A stretch of 64,000 nucleotides of DNA. Source: Panicum virgatum (lineage: Eukaryota; Streptophyta; Magnoliopsida; Poales; Poaceae). The notes below the pieces were generated by a model. It ran no database searches and was not told where the DNA came from. It saw nothing but the letters and a program-made list of their open reading frames with translations. The stretch is from assembly GCF_016808335.1 (NCBI RefSeq), contig NC_053139.1:15866782-15930781 (forward strand). The letters are read 5' to 3'. Each line of letters starts with the position of its first letter. Position 1 is the first letter of the stretch. Shown here one piece after another: positions 10,078-22,363 of this stretch. Both the position numbers and the translations under genes were made by a program.

Positions 10078-12281
10078 TCAAAGGTCATTATTTTTGTATG
10101 TCTTGCAGGCTAAAGATTTTGAGGCTATCCAGGTTCAATGAAAGAAATAATCAGGGATCTTAAAGTTTGCAGACTGAATATTTTGAAAATAAAAAATGTT
10201 CTGAACAGAGAGGCATCGTCCTGGACTGGGTACTAAACTAGTGATGAATGGTATATAGAGTCCGAGGAATTTCCAGTACCCTGATAGTCGGTCCAACTCC
10301 AAGAAGTTATGTAGCGGTACTTTATTTTTGTTCGTCTACAATGAAGAGTATATGAAGTTGTCATGAAGTATGTTCTTTCTTTGTCGATAAAGTTTTTCTG
10401 CATCACATCATGATCAGGTTCTAAGAGAAACTAATATATATTTTTTGAAGGGTAAAAGAAACTAATATATTGTACTATTACATATAATGGCAACTCCCTT
10501 TTTATCTTGAAGCATTCTTTGTACATGAAAAGTCGAGGGAAAGCAACACACATCAGCACAGCAAATTCTAAACCATCACTGGTGGAGGATGTATTGTTCT
10601 AGACTTGTCAGTTTGTAGGTTTGGAACCTAGGGTGCAAAACTTTTCTACGTTAGATATAGCAACACATAGAAAAATCTAGTCCACATCTAGATAGTTTTT
10701 GAAATAGGTTTTTATATGTGCTTTGAGCATTAGTTTTTAGAGATCATAATTCACCCTCTCTTAAGGTGTCATGGTCCTTTCATTGGGGAAGGTACTGACT
10801 TCTTGCAGCACTGACCGGCAACATCAAACGATCAAACACGGTAAAGTGACGTTCATCTGCTGATCCGATCATGTTAATGAATAATTTGTTGTCATTCAGA
10901 CCAATTCAAGAGGAGCACTCCTTGACTTCACCCCTCCATTCTATTATTTTGTCTCGCGCTCACACAATCCAAGAGAATTCTTGAGCCAATACTTGGCTTT
11001 ACATGCCACAATTTCCATGTCTTAGCTATATATCACTCATCTAGACTTCTCATGGATTGCTCTTGTCATCCTGTTATCCCTGGTTGAATACCAATCCACA
11101 ACTTCTGTGTGGTGGTAAGAATATAGCAACACCTTTGGGATTGGTCATACATTCCTAACCACAAGATGTAATAGTATAAGAACTGCCAGGAGAAGTTTTC
11201 CACAGCAATCTCAGTCACCGAGGCATGGAAGAAAGGGAACTATATATGTTATTTCCTGTTACCATTCAAGGCAGAAAAGAGAAAGGCTGAAGCTGAAACC
11301 ACCACAAATATTTAGTCTAGGCAGTGATGGATTGACCCCATTCTCAACCGGGCAACACAAATTTTTGAACCTGGACATAGACAAGCAAAGACCCACTCAA
11401 CACAAGCTTCCCAAGATCTCATTGAGTTAACAAACCATAGTTGCTGCATCATTGGGCCATTTCAATGTTAAGTAACCAATTGAAGTGTTGGCATATATAT
11501 ATTAGGTCACACATGCATGTATCTTCGATGAATTCTATCCTAGCTCAACTTTAATTTCTTTTTGCTAGTTGAAGGTTTCAGGCTAAATTCTGCATTTCAC
11601 TTGACCTAGGCATCTCAGGGACTTATTTTTGAAGCACGGATTATCAAAATTGTGTAATAGGACTAACAAAGTATTAGAGTGCCCCTAGCTTCTTTACTCC
11701 ATCTACTATAGATCGCGAAGACATATGGATACTTTAAATGGTCATTTGGATCAGGCAAATACATGAATCAGTGATGAGAGAGATAGACACAAATAAAATT
11801 TTCAAAGATGCTAATTATGCTAGAAAATCTTCCAAATTCCTATGCAACAACACATCCCAAAGGTATTAATATAGATGTTTATTTCTTGGCTCAGCAATGG
11901 GAAATTAGGAAAATTTCCCATTGGATTCAATTGACTAGAAATTTTATTCCAGCAATACATGGTTATATAGTCAAACGAGACTTCCCTGACATACTCCCTG
12001 GTCACTGATGTGTGGGTCCTGAGCCATTCACGCTTATACCAACAGACAGAACTTGATTCCAATGAAAAAGGGAATCGCATGTGTTATTAATTAATAAGAT
12101 AATAACACCGCAGAACAACGACTAACATGAAAGCTCCACAGGCAACTGACTATTTGTGGCTCTGCCCTCTTGCTAAATTACAGACCACAGAACAGAATGC
12201 ATGACTACACAAACACAATAAGTACCTCCCACGGTCTATGGACGCCCATTCCTACTTCTTGTCGAGTTCACGGTCGCAGGA
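10078..12281. other. Intergenic region upstream of LecRK-1
   Basis: AT-rich sequence with no open frame of recognisable family. No RNA gene, LTR or TIR was recognised. The last few hundred bases should hold the LecRK-1 promoter, but I see no convincing TATA box at the usual distance from the ATG at 12282. Confidence 0.5.
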
Positions 12282-14302
12282 ATGCCTAGCATGGTGTGTC
12301 TCTTCTTCCTTTCAGAGATACTCTTCTCCCTGTCCTTAAGCCTAATATCTTCCATCACTGCCACTGGAGAGGATCAGTTCGTCTACTCCGGCTTCTCCAG
12401 GAGTTACCTCAGCCTTGACGGAGCAGCCACTATTACACCAGATGGCGTCCTTGAGCTGACAAATCACACAGTTCACATTAAAGGCCATGCGTTCTATCCA
12501 ACTCCATGGCGATTCCGTAAGTCCCCTGGTGAGGTGGTGCAGTCTTTCTCAGTTACCTTTGTGTTCGGCATGATCCCCATCTACTCTGATCAATGTACCG
12601 ACGGAATGACTTTCTTGATCTCTCCGACCAAGGATTTCTCAGGTGCACAGACCTCCCAATACTTGGGTCTCCTCAACAAAACAAGTGATGGCAATAAAAA
12701 TAACCATATATTTGCAGTTGAGCTTGATAGTAGCCAAAATACGGAGTTCAATGACATTGATGACAACCATATCGGCATCAACATCAATAGTCTCACCTCA
12801 AATAAATCAGGATCAGCTGCCTTCTATGATGACAACAGTGGTATGTTCAAAAACATATCCATGGTTAGTCGCAAAGAAATGCAAGTATGGGTGGACTACG
12901 ATGGAGAGACCACACAGATCAACGTGACATTGGCTCCGCTAAGATTGCCCAAACCATCAAGGCCACTACTGTCAGCTACCTACAACCTATCCACAGTGCT
13001 GGAAGATCCATCCTACGTTGGCTTCTCGGCATCAACTGGTCCAATCAATTCACTATATTGTGTAACTGGCTGGAGCTTGGGCATAAACCGTCCAGCTCCC
13101 TTGATTGACATTACCAAGTTGCCAAAGCTGCCTCATGTTGGCCCAAAACCTCGGTCCAAGTTGCTTGAGATCATCCTACCAATAGCCACAGCCATATTCA
13201 TCTTCCTTGTTGGAACAACTGTAATTCAATTGGTGCGGAGGAGAATGAAATATGCTGAGATCAATGAAGATTGGGAAGCTGAGTTTGGTCCACACCGCTT
13301 CTCATACAAGGATTTGTTCTATGCTACAAATGGATTTAAGAATAAGAATCTACTCGGCCTAGGAGGATTTGGGAAGGTGTATAAAGGTCTGCTCTCTGTC
13401 TCAAAATTGGAGGTTGCTGTAAAGAGAGTGTCCCATGAGTCAAAGCAGGGAATGAAGGAGTTTGTTGCTGAGATTGTCAGTATTGGCCGGCTCCGACATC
13501 GCAACCTTGTCCAGCTACTCGGTTATTGCAGTAGAAAAGGTGAACTCCCAATGTATATGAATATATGTCAAATGGCAGTCTTGACAAGTATTTACATTGT
13601 GAAGAGGGCAAACCCACTCTGAATTGGGCTCAAAGGTTTCAAATCATCAAAGGTGTAGCATCCGGCCTATTCTACCTCCATGAGAGGTGGGAGAAAGTTG
13701 TAATTCATCGAGATATCAAGGCAAGCAATGTGCTCCTTGACAGTGAGATGAATGGACGCCTAGGTGACTTTGGTCTTGCAAGACTGTATGATCATGGCAC
13801 TGATCCACAAACAACCCATGTGGTTGGTACAATGGGGTATCTAGCCCCAGAACTGGCAAGCACCGGTAAGGCAACGACTCAGACAGATGTCTATGCATTT
13901 GGCATTTTCATTCTTGAAGTAACCTGCGGGCAAAGGCCTATCAATAGTCATGCAGATGATAGTTCCCAGATCTTGGTTGATTGGGTTGTTGAGCATTGGC
14001 ACAAAGGATCACTCACATACACACTTGACAGTAGATTACAAGGCAACTACAACTCTGATGAGGTCAGGCTGGCATTAAATCTTGGTTTGTTGTGTGCACA
14101 TCCATTTTGCAATGCAAGGCCTAATATGCGTCAAGTCATACAATACCTTAACGGTGAGATGCCACTCCCGGAGCTGATGCCCACAAACATAAGTTACGGT
14201 GTGTTGGGCCTGATGCTAAATGAAGGTTTTGACCAATATTCAGCATTGGCGTCCACAGTTGGCAGCAGTTGCATGACGTCCAGCCTCTCAAGTGGACGAT
14301 GA
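12282..14302 (+). pseudogene. LecRK-1: L-type lectin receptor kinase, frameshifted
   Basis: Plasma-membrane receptor-like kinase with an extracellular legume-lectin domain and a cytoplasmic Ser/Thr kinase; the family acts in pathogen and damage sensing. Start chosen at the ATG at 12282, which gives a hydrophobic signal peptide (residues 1-29). The lectin domain covers about 31-268, including VELDSSQNTEFNDIDDNH. One membrane helix lies at about 294-320 (LLEIILPIATAIFIFLVG). The kinase has an intact glycine loop (LGLGGFGKVYKG, about 357), VAVK lysine (about 381), HRD (13706-13714), DFG (13766-13774) and GTMGYLAPEL. The gene has no introns, as is usual for the family. Between about 13545 and 13560 the frame shifts: after KGELP the first frame reads out and stops at 13622, while the second frame resumes at NGSLDKYL and continues to 14302. 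Comparison with LecRK-2 implies one missing base. It is either a recent pseudogene or a sequencing error; everything else is intact. Confidence 0.9.
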
Positions 14303-14316
14303 TAATAGATAGATGC

Positions 14317-14475
14317 CTTACCCATGGCCATATCATCTTGTAGTTAGTAAGCCTGATTAAGTTATGGTATGGAATCTACTGTAATTCTTATTCCTAGTGT
14401 CATAATACTTACCTCAGGGATTCTGAAGCAGAAAATAATCTGTCAAGTCTCTGTTTCTTCCTACTTCATGGTTTT
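14317..14475 (+). repeat. LecRK-1 3' region, direct repeat unit 1
   Basis: Segment just after the LecRK-1 stop, starting CTTACCCATGGCCATATC and ending in CTTCATGGTTT. It recurs at 14646-14793 with a few mismatches and short gaps. It probably lies in the 3' untranslated region. Confidence 0.75.
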
Positions 14476-14645
14476 TATATGCTTCGATGCAAGGGTTATG
14501 CTGTCAGATCTTGTATACTGTTGTAGAGTCTGTACATGTCAACTCTTGTAAATTGTCTTAAAATGCTGCACTGCACAAAGGATACTCTAATATATTGAAG
14601 ACAACAGTTGACAATTTGACATTCCGATGCTCCAGCAAAGGAATA

Positions 14646-14793
14646 CTTACCCATGGCCATATCGTCTTGTAGTTAGCAGGCCTGATTAAGTCGTCCACTG
14701 TATTTCTTATTCCTAGTATCATAATACTTACCTCAGGGATTCTGAAGCAGAAAATAATATGTCAAGTCTCTGTTTCTTCCTGCTTCATGGTTT
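14646..14793 (+). repeat. LecRK-1 3' region, direct repeat unit 2
   Basis: Second copy of the 14317-14475 unit. The flanking CTCCAGCAAAGGAATACTT is also repeated (ending at 14648 and at 14824), so the tandem duplication was larger and the second unit has lost about 150 bp of its interior. Confidence 0.75.
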
Positions 14794-14824
14794 GACTTTC
14801 CAATGCTCCAGCAAAGGAATACTT

Positions 14825-15673
14825 GGCATGTACCACCAGAACGCGCGCTCAGTAGTCAATAGTCATGTTAGAATCATGTAGTTTTCTATATCCATTAGAG
14901 AGGATAAGCAGTTAAACACTTGATGGACTGATGGTATTGGAGCAGCTAGATAGGATCTATAAGAATTCAGAACACAGCAATATTTCAAAGGGCTTGAATG
15001 CACCACAGAAAGCATGCAGGAAATCAATGACCCACAGGAGAAGACATGAGGTGTATGTAATAGCTCATTCCATAGAAGTGGCCAAAGAGAAATGTATTTC
15101 GGCGGCGCAACAGCACAGCCTCCATGGGAGGGGACCCTGCTCGCTCGCTGGTGAGCCTACCTATGGGACGGGGTTGTTCCCCGGGTCTGGGTCACCGGGC
15201 TGCTTCGGCCCCACTGAGCAGGCGCAATCCCCCTCTCTCCACGGCATGGAGCCGCCGGATGGATCGGGAACGCCTGGCGTTGGAGATCAAGCAACACCTG
15301 TTTTGTGCGTCGAGTTGTGGGGATTCTCATGGTTCAATGCGGGGGTGTTGATCATTGTGAGCTCGAGATGGCAAGCTTTGCGAGCTTCGCAGAGATCAAG
15401 GATTCCAAGGAGGGAATGGAAGATGGAACAGAGCAAATTGCCAGGGACACTGCGGTTCCAAATGCACTGGGGGCAATTTCAGAATTGAGGGATCGGTCTA
15501 TGCTCTACAGTGATGGGCTCACCCACGCGGGGATCCATAATCACTTGTGGAGGCCTGCTGGCCGACGGTGGCTATGGATCTCTAAAGCTAGTGCGATAGA
15601 AGGGATTGGATACCCTGCTCACCAATCTGAGATCTAGAGGTTCAGTTGGAAGGCGAAGAAGGTCTGGCGAATT
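14825..15673 (+). other. Intergenic, no recognised gene
   Basis: Moderately GC-rich from about 15090 on. Short open frames are present but none shows a family signature. The stretch may be the 5' part of the zinc-knuckle pseudogene that follows. Confidence 0.35.
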
Positions 15674-16290
15674 GTGGCGGCGCCGCTAGTGCAAACGTTT
15701 GCTCAAGCTGTCAGGGGGAAGGAGATGGCTCGCCGCCCGCCTCCGCCGCCACAGAGCCCAGTGAAGCGGAGATCCGACTATGAGGATTGGATGGATGAGG
15801 ACGACCACCTTGATCGAGGCTTTTCGGAGAGGGATCTGCGACACAAGCTTCAAAGGGGGGCGCAACCAGATCAGGTGAGGGTTCTAGAGCGGGAAACAGG
15901 GATTTCCACTGCGAGGAGCAGCAATCTCAGGGATTCGACTGCACAGAGCGGCCAAATCAGTACAGAGAGGGAGGGAGCAAGGGGGCTTTCTACCCTCGTG
16001 ATAACAGAGATGCTCGATCCAGGCAAGGAGATAGGCAGGGTCCTAAAGGGGAGTACAAACCTCGGCCTGATCTGAGAAAGGAATTAGAGAAAGCTAAGAA
16101 CAAGTCTAGCTCCAGCCAGGGGGCGACCAAATCGGGGGATTCAGTCAAGTGTTTCCATAGCACTTAAGTTGGTCATCATCAACTGGACTGTACTAACGAC
16201 CCCATTTGCTACAAATGCAAGCACAGGGGCATATGACAGTTGAGTGTACTAGCATGCATAGGAAGCAACTGAAGATGTTTGAGTGCTCTT
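15674..16290 (+). pseudogene. Zinc-knuckle (CCHC) protein fragment, probably LINE ORF1-like
   Basis: Begins with an open frame (MAAPLVQTFAQAVRGKEMA, then a Pro-rich and acidic stretch). It changes frame before about 16000 and continues as a Lys/Arg-rich linker ending KSGDSVKCFHS. A double zinc-knuckle-like segment follows at 16150-16230 with VGHHQLDC and DPICYKCKHRG, interrupted by TAA and TGA. This arrangement is typical of plant nucleic-acid-binding transposon proteins, often ORF1 of LINEs or DUF4283 proteins. No reverse transcriptase is visible nearby. The frameshift and stops make it a pseudogene fragment; assignment to a LINE is an inference. Confidence 0.5.
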
Positions 16291-16463
16291 TTGGATAAGG
16301 CAGTGCTGAAGGGCCATATTACTGGCATTTTGGCGGATCTGATCCTGCAGGAAAAAACATGACTTAGTATTTAATATTTCCAGGATCTAGCACCTAATCA
16401 ACATGAGCACAACCCAAATGAAATGATAAGTTGTAGATCTAGACCGGGAAGAAGTGGCATCGC

Positions 16464-16468
16464 ATACG
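16464..16468. repeat. Target site duplication of LARD element (left)
   Basis: ATACG directly before the TG of the left LTR, repeated as ATACG at 26375-26379 directly after the CA of the right LTR. Confidence 0.9.
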
Positions 16469-17916
16469 TGTTGGCGCTCCTTAAGTACCCATTTTATCCC
16501 TTGTTTATCCTTGATAATGGCATGAATTCAATATCAAAATCACTAACCGTCCTAACCCCGGCCTAATTATTGGTCATTTTCATGTTTGCACATATATTTT
16601 GGAGGAACTTCGTTTTTGCAGGTTTTTGGCCTATTTTGGAGCATGAAATGACAAGGCCCGTGATCGAGCGCTAACACGGAGAAAGGCGAGGGCCAAAGCC
16701 CAAAAGGGAGGACCAAAGCCCAAGTTGATTCAAAGCCCATTCATGCACATCCATCCTCCAAGAGAGCCCAAAGGACCGAGCCCACGAAGATGAGATCAAG
16801 ATACTTCGGGATTAAGCAAAGCAAATGAAGATTTAAGGAAGGATTCCCTATCCTATCCTTTCCTCGAAGATATCTCCAAGATAACAACGTCCAAAGGGGT
16901 GCAATCATGAAGGACAGAAACTCTAGAAGATGTGAGGAGTCTACACGCCAAAGATGAGACCGAGGCGAGCCTGAAAAGGGGTAGGCCGGCCGGCCTAGGC
17001 CCATGGGGCCGGCCGGCCCAGCCCTTTTCTGAGGCGGTTTGCCTTCCCCTTCGACCAGTGGCTTCCTCGGCTTATTGAACTCGGAGCATCCATCCAACCA
17101 GAACTCGATGAAAACCTAGGGCCAAGACCGGAGGGAGACGACGGCCGCCGTAAGTCTTTGAAGTTGTTTAGGAGATGGCTTAGGCCATCCCTAGCCGCCA
17201 TGGCCTCCCTGCGTGGTTGTGTCATGGTGGAGTTCATGAGCTAGTTGGAGTCGTCAATGGTGTATACGCGGTGGTGGCGATCCAAACGAATCTATTACGT
17301 GAGTAATGTCTTCATGTCATCCGATCTATTTAGCGTTCATGTCTCTCCTCTTTCGATTTCGTTCTTGCTTTGGGTGCGCTTATTCCTAGATCTATTCTCG
17401 AGATAGATTGCATGGGGTGTTCTTGTAGCTATGGTGGCTAGGAGTTCATACCGGATCTACCCAAAGGAGGTTCGACTTGCTTCAGGGTATCCCGTTGAAA
17501 AGGGGGGCGTCGTGACAGGCCGTCTCCACAGAGTAGGTTGGGTATCGAGGGATCGGATTGGAGGTTTTGATTTAAAGAGGCTTTGGATGAGGTGCATGTT
17601 GAGCTTACTCGTTTAGCTAGAACTACAACTAGAATGCGTGTGATAGGCTTAGTCATGCCTTCGGTCATGCTTTATCCTTACCGATGTTCATGGATGAGAT
17701 CAACCTTCGTACATCACTCATATCTATCAAAGGTTCACCTTTTATATGCAATTAATGCTTCATGTTAGGATAGATCCGTTAGATTAGATGGAAAACCCTA
17801 GTAAGTTCATTGTCGATCCACGGATTGATAAACCTTGGGGGAATACTCTAAGGGAAAAGCTACCACGAACCGTGCACTTGCGGTATACAAATCGGGGGCG
17901 TTAGTGAACGTCAACA
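16469..17916 (+). repeat. LARD 5' LTR (TATA box deleted)
   Basis: 1448 bp against 1466 bp for the 3' LTR. The length difference is an 18-bp deletion near 17074 that removes the TATA box still present at 25513-25520. Otherwise the two LTRs differ at few positions. Confidence 0.92.
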
Positions 17917-17924
17917 AGCTTTTC

Positions 17925-17942
17925 TGGCGCCGTTGCCGGGGA
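17925..17942 (+). promoter_or_regulatory. Primer binding site, tRNA-Asp type
   Basis: TGGCGCCGTTGCCGGGGA, eight bases after the 5' LTR end. It is complementary to the 3' end of plant tRNA-Asp and would prime minus-strand DNA synthesis. Confidence 0.88.
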
Positions 17943-18477
17943 TCGGCAACTCGAACCCTAGGGCGATCTATCTAGTTTTTGGACTAACCCTAAATTTTAT
18001 TATTGCATATACCCTTGTTTTCTTGTTCGTGTCCTTGAAAGCAGTAGGAAAAAGCTAGACACCAAACTTGGGCTTCGAGAAGTCCACAACCCGCTCCAAC
18101 AAACTTCGACAATCGACGACAAGACGATCAAGGAGTTCTCGACATCAACATCGAAAACCCTAGATCCACTTCGACAAGATGTGAATAACATCAAGTTTCG
18201 CTCTTTAGTGGTAGGTGCTAACTTTTGTTAGTGGCCCAGCATCCGCTATCAAGTCCCCACTCCCTAAAGCAAAAGATGATAAATAAGGTACGCCGCCGTG
18301 TCAATTGATTTTAAAGACTAATGTTTTTGGGAAGATTTGTTTGCTCAAGCAATAGGTATGAAGCATGTCCGAAAAGAAAATCGTGCGATTGGATCATCAT
18401 CATCTATGAAGTGTCGCTGTTGTGATGAGTTTTTCATCCAAGATCAGATATGTGCCATGAGGAAAAAATAGATTATT

Positions 18478-18733
18478 ATGAAGTTCCGTCAAGTCTTCTT
18501 TCCAACGCATCAAAAATCATTAATTTTGGAGATGAGTGTGAAGAGTTATGGAAAGATCTTTCAACGCTGCGCGTTCTGAAATCTCTCGGGACGAAGCATA
18601 GCGCCGGAGTAAAACAAGCATAACTTTTTCATCCGAGGTCCAATTTGGGTAAATGACCACTTGTTGGAAACATGATTTGATACACCTCACAATGAGCTTG
18701 GAGTTTGGTACATGTTCTGCACTGGACAAAGGA
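18478..18733 (+). repeat. LARD interior repeat R1
   Basis: First of four diverged direct repeats. Shared landmarks in order: a GAAGTTCC/TCCATCAAG start, CCAACGCATC, TTCTGAAAT, a GCAGCGC-like box, CATAACT, and GACCACTTGTTGGAAA. Confidence 0.7.
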
Positions 18734-19222
18734 GCAATTCAACGAAGAAAGGTGCAGCAGCAAACAACGGAGAAAGTGATGACGATGTCAAAGGATGATT
18801 GGAAGGCCGAGTGCACAAAAGATGATGATTTGAAGTTGACCAAAGCTGGAGGCAACAAGATTAGAAGAATCATGACACCACCTATCTTCTCCAGTGGGAT
18901 GCTCGATATACTTCTAGTCGAGTGATGCTATCAAGGAAGAAAACCGCTCAGATCATCAACACGAAGCACACGAGCATCTTCCAATCCCGACACCTTGGTT
19001 AAAGCAAGTACAATGGAGAAGACACATCATTGAAGCTGTGATTGCTAGTAATCAATGGTGATGACCTTGAAGCCTAGGGACGCACGACACTACACTCCCA
19101 AGACCACATGATCGAGATCATTGACATCTTCGGATGAATTCACAAGAAGATATTATTCTCATCAATGTCCAGCTCGATCTCAGAAGAAAATAGCAGCATA
19201 ATTCTGCATAATCAAAATCCCC

Positions 19223-19468
19223 ATGAAGTTCCGGTTCCAACGAATCAAGAATGAAGTCAATCGAAATTTCCTACAAGGAATTATGGCCAAAACATCGAAG
19301 GTCGTGCACTCTGAAATTTTCTGGACAGCACGCAGCGCTAAAGTAAAACGGTCATAACTCTCTCGTTTGGACTCCGATTAAAGCGAATGACCACTTGTTG
19401 GAAAGGTAATTTCATAACATTTCAATAGATCTATATTTTGGTATATGTTCTGTTGAGTGTACAGGAGA
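19223..19468 (+). repeat. LARD interior repeat R2
   Basis: Second diverged repeat: ATGAAGTTCC start, CTCTGAAATTTTCTGGACAG, CGCAGCGC, CATAACTCTC and GACCACTTGTTGGAAAGG. It is followed near 19555 by TTTTCATCAAGCG, a tail shared with R3. Confidence 0.7.
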
Positions 19469-20334
19469 GATTCTACGAAGAAGAGGCAGGAGCAACGCGA
19501 TGAGAACAAGATAGAAAAGATGACGATGACAACAATGAAGAGGAGCTTGGGCGATGTTTTCATCAAGCGTACATGATAAAATTCAGAGGCTTAGTGCAGA
19601 GGAAGAACCCCAATGACATTGGCAAATGAAGGCACAAGCGGTCGACCTTAGACAAATGAAGATGTTGCAAACAAACCACGACGGATTACAAGAGCGCAAC
19701 ATTCAACACATGGAGACATGAGAAGCAAATCACGATGGACCACGAAGAGTGCATCAAGATGACATCTCGCACAAAGCACCACGACTCCAATGAGTATGAA
19801 AAAGCTCCGAGGCTAAGGTATACAGTGAATTCTCAAGCTTCTATTGGTTTTGTTGATAATCTTTAAAAATCTCATGCTCGAACCAATAGTCGGGATGAAA
19901 GTTTAAATTCTATGCCTTGTTCTTTTCATGATGACAGGCTAGAGTTTCTTGAGAAGGTTGATTTCATGCTTAAAGAACCTTTGCCTAATAATGAGCTCCG
20001 CGCTATGCAAGAAACACATGCTGCATTAATTACACCATGTCTTGTTGATGAAAATTAATTGAGGATGTGATTATGTTGCATATGTTTACAAATAATTGCA
20101 AATCTCGATCTTGCTTTGCGCTTGGTCAAGCTCATGACCCTAAAAGAGCACATGTCAGGAGAAGCCCCGAATTTCACTAACCATGCAGGACATGAAACTC
20201 AAATGATGAGGAGGGAAACTGTGCCCAAAATTTTGAACACCATCATCAACATCTTCAAGTTTCAAGAACGGAGGTCGCTAAGCCTCATCAATTTTGTGCA
20301 CAAGTCCAGAGATTTGCAATGCAAGAAAGTTGAA

Positions 20335-20595
20335 TATTCAGGATCTCCATCAAGTCCTCGGGTCAACGCATCCTTGATCGATACAATTGAAAACCCACGG
20401 GAGGAGCTATGTCTCAAACATCGGAGATGCACGTGCTGAAATCAGCACGAGGCAGATTGCAGTAACGGGGAAAAAGGGGCATAACTCCCTCAATTGGAAT
20501 GTGTTTTGGGTAAATGAAGACTTGTTGGAAAGAAGATTTCGTGCACCTTGCATTGGATCAATTGGTTGGTGCAACTTACAATCTGGACAGAGAGG
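20335..20595 (+). repeat. LARD interior repeat R3
   Basis: Third diverged repeat: TCCATCAAGTCC start, GTGCTGAAATCAG, GGGGCATAACTCCCT and GAAGACTTGTTGGAAAG, then ATCTGGACAGAG. Its tail near 20675 (TTTTCCATTAAGCG) matches that of R2. Confidence 0.65.
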
Positions 20596-22363
20596 AAAAT
20601 CCGTGAAAAGAAAGGTAGCGATAAAGGACAACAAAGAAGGAGGTGACCATGATGTGAGAGACGATTAGGCAAGTTTTCCATTAAGCGTGATTGATCATGT
20701 CCAACATGGGAAGTGGAATAAGAGCTGCATGGAACACCTTCACCTCTTGCATGAAGGACCATGGCTTCACATCAATGAGAAGGTATGTAAGAAAGTCGAG
20801 CTCTATGACTCTAAATGAAGCGCTTTGCGGGAGGCAACCCGATCTTTTATTTTATATATATTAATATGACCGTCTACATTGCACTCTTTAATCGGAATAT
20901 CAAGTAACATTGTACCATTGCTCTAACAAAAACCACAACTTCATGTTGTTCATTCTAAATGTTATTGAGGGAGCACTTTGTTATTTGCTCTTGGGAAACT
21001 TGTAGACCTTTTTGTGTGCCTATTAGTGTTTAGAGTCCTTTTATTTGTGTCTTTTTAGAGAGATTTATGAAGCACTGCACCACCCTTTGATTCTAAACTT
21101 GTGGCTAGTTAACTTAGGCTAACTTTTTGTTTTGTTTTAGACTACCTCATCATGTTATATCATTTTTTTCACCCACCCCGTGTTGCATTGCATACCATGT
21201 TGTTCATCTCACCTTTACATTGCATTGCATGTTGCATTTAAGAAAAAAAATCTTTTCTAAAAACATTGACTAGCCTCATTTTTGAGATCCTAAAACCCTT
21301 AGAAAAACCACTCATAGAGCAATCCCAAAACCATAGGGTATGTTTTCATTCAAAAAAAAAATCTAACTCTTGTTTCTCTCTAGTTTTTTTTTTTGAAACC
21401 ACCTTAGATAGAATTTTTATACCCAACACTCTCTCTTCAAAATTTTTGTTTTAAGACCAAAATATAGGAAACCCATAAACCTACTTCTAAAACCTTGTTA
21501 GCTCGGTTGCTTGACCCTTTTTCGATAAATAACCTTTTTCATTGGCAAAAGCCTCACTTCTTATGAAGTGCCGCGAAGACTTTTTGTCACTCTTAGCAAT
21601 TGTTTTTGAATAAGCTAGTTGCGGAACAACATCGAAAGGTCCCTTCAACCTTGCTAACACTTGTTTTTGCTAACATTGCATTTGCACTTTGCGTCCATTC
21701 CATTGTTCATGCACGCATTTTGCTAGCTTGGTCTCAACTTTATTGATGAAAGCTTTCATATCCATGTGTAATGCTTCACGTGAGCATTTTCCTTTTTGCA
21801 ATCTTGTGTAAACATGGTGTTTAGGCATGATTGAAAACCATCATCATTTAGTTACCAAGCTATGAGGTTGCATTTGGTTGGTTTATAAGCTTTGCAATGC
21901 ACTTTATTTTTTTTCTTGTGCTATGAATGCCTATTGATCTTGGGATAGACATGGTGTTTTGACCTTGGTTAAATAAGTCTTTGTGGCTATGGAGAAGTTC
22001 GGCAATCTAGTTGTAAACATGGTTTTTAGAACTAGGTGTAAACATTGTCTTTGTTTATATACCTTCCTCTCATTTGCATTTACACTAGCACACACGTACA
22101 CTCACTAGTTTCGCTAAGCTAACTTTGCCACAAATTGAGATCTTAGGAATGGTAGGTTTGTTGGCATTTGTTTCTACTCCCGACCGTCACCCCGGGGGTA
22201 GTGTGTGTTTAAAATGTTTTGCAGGTATGAAGAAGCGCTCCCATGAGTTCAAGACCAAAAGAATTTCAATCAAGATCGTCAACATCGTCGAAACCCGAGA
22301 AGGACGCAGCTGTTTTCATCAATTTGAGAACATGTTCAGAGCTGTACAAGAAGCAAAAATTTG

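Noticed and set aside
10236..10250. ACTAGTGATG as the right end of CACTA copy 1
   Set aside because: It lacks the TAGTAGTG terminus and no subterminal GC-rich repeats precede it.
20116..20668. Short open frames in the LARD interior as gag remnants
   Set aside because: No gag, knuckle or protease signature is present in any frame, and the frames overlap non-coding repeats R2-R3.
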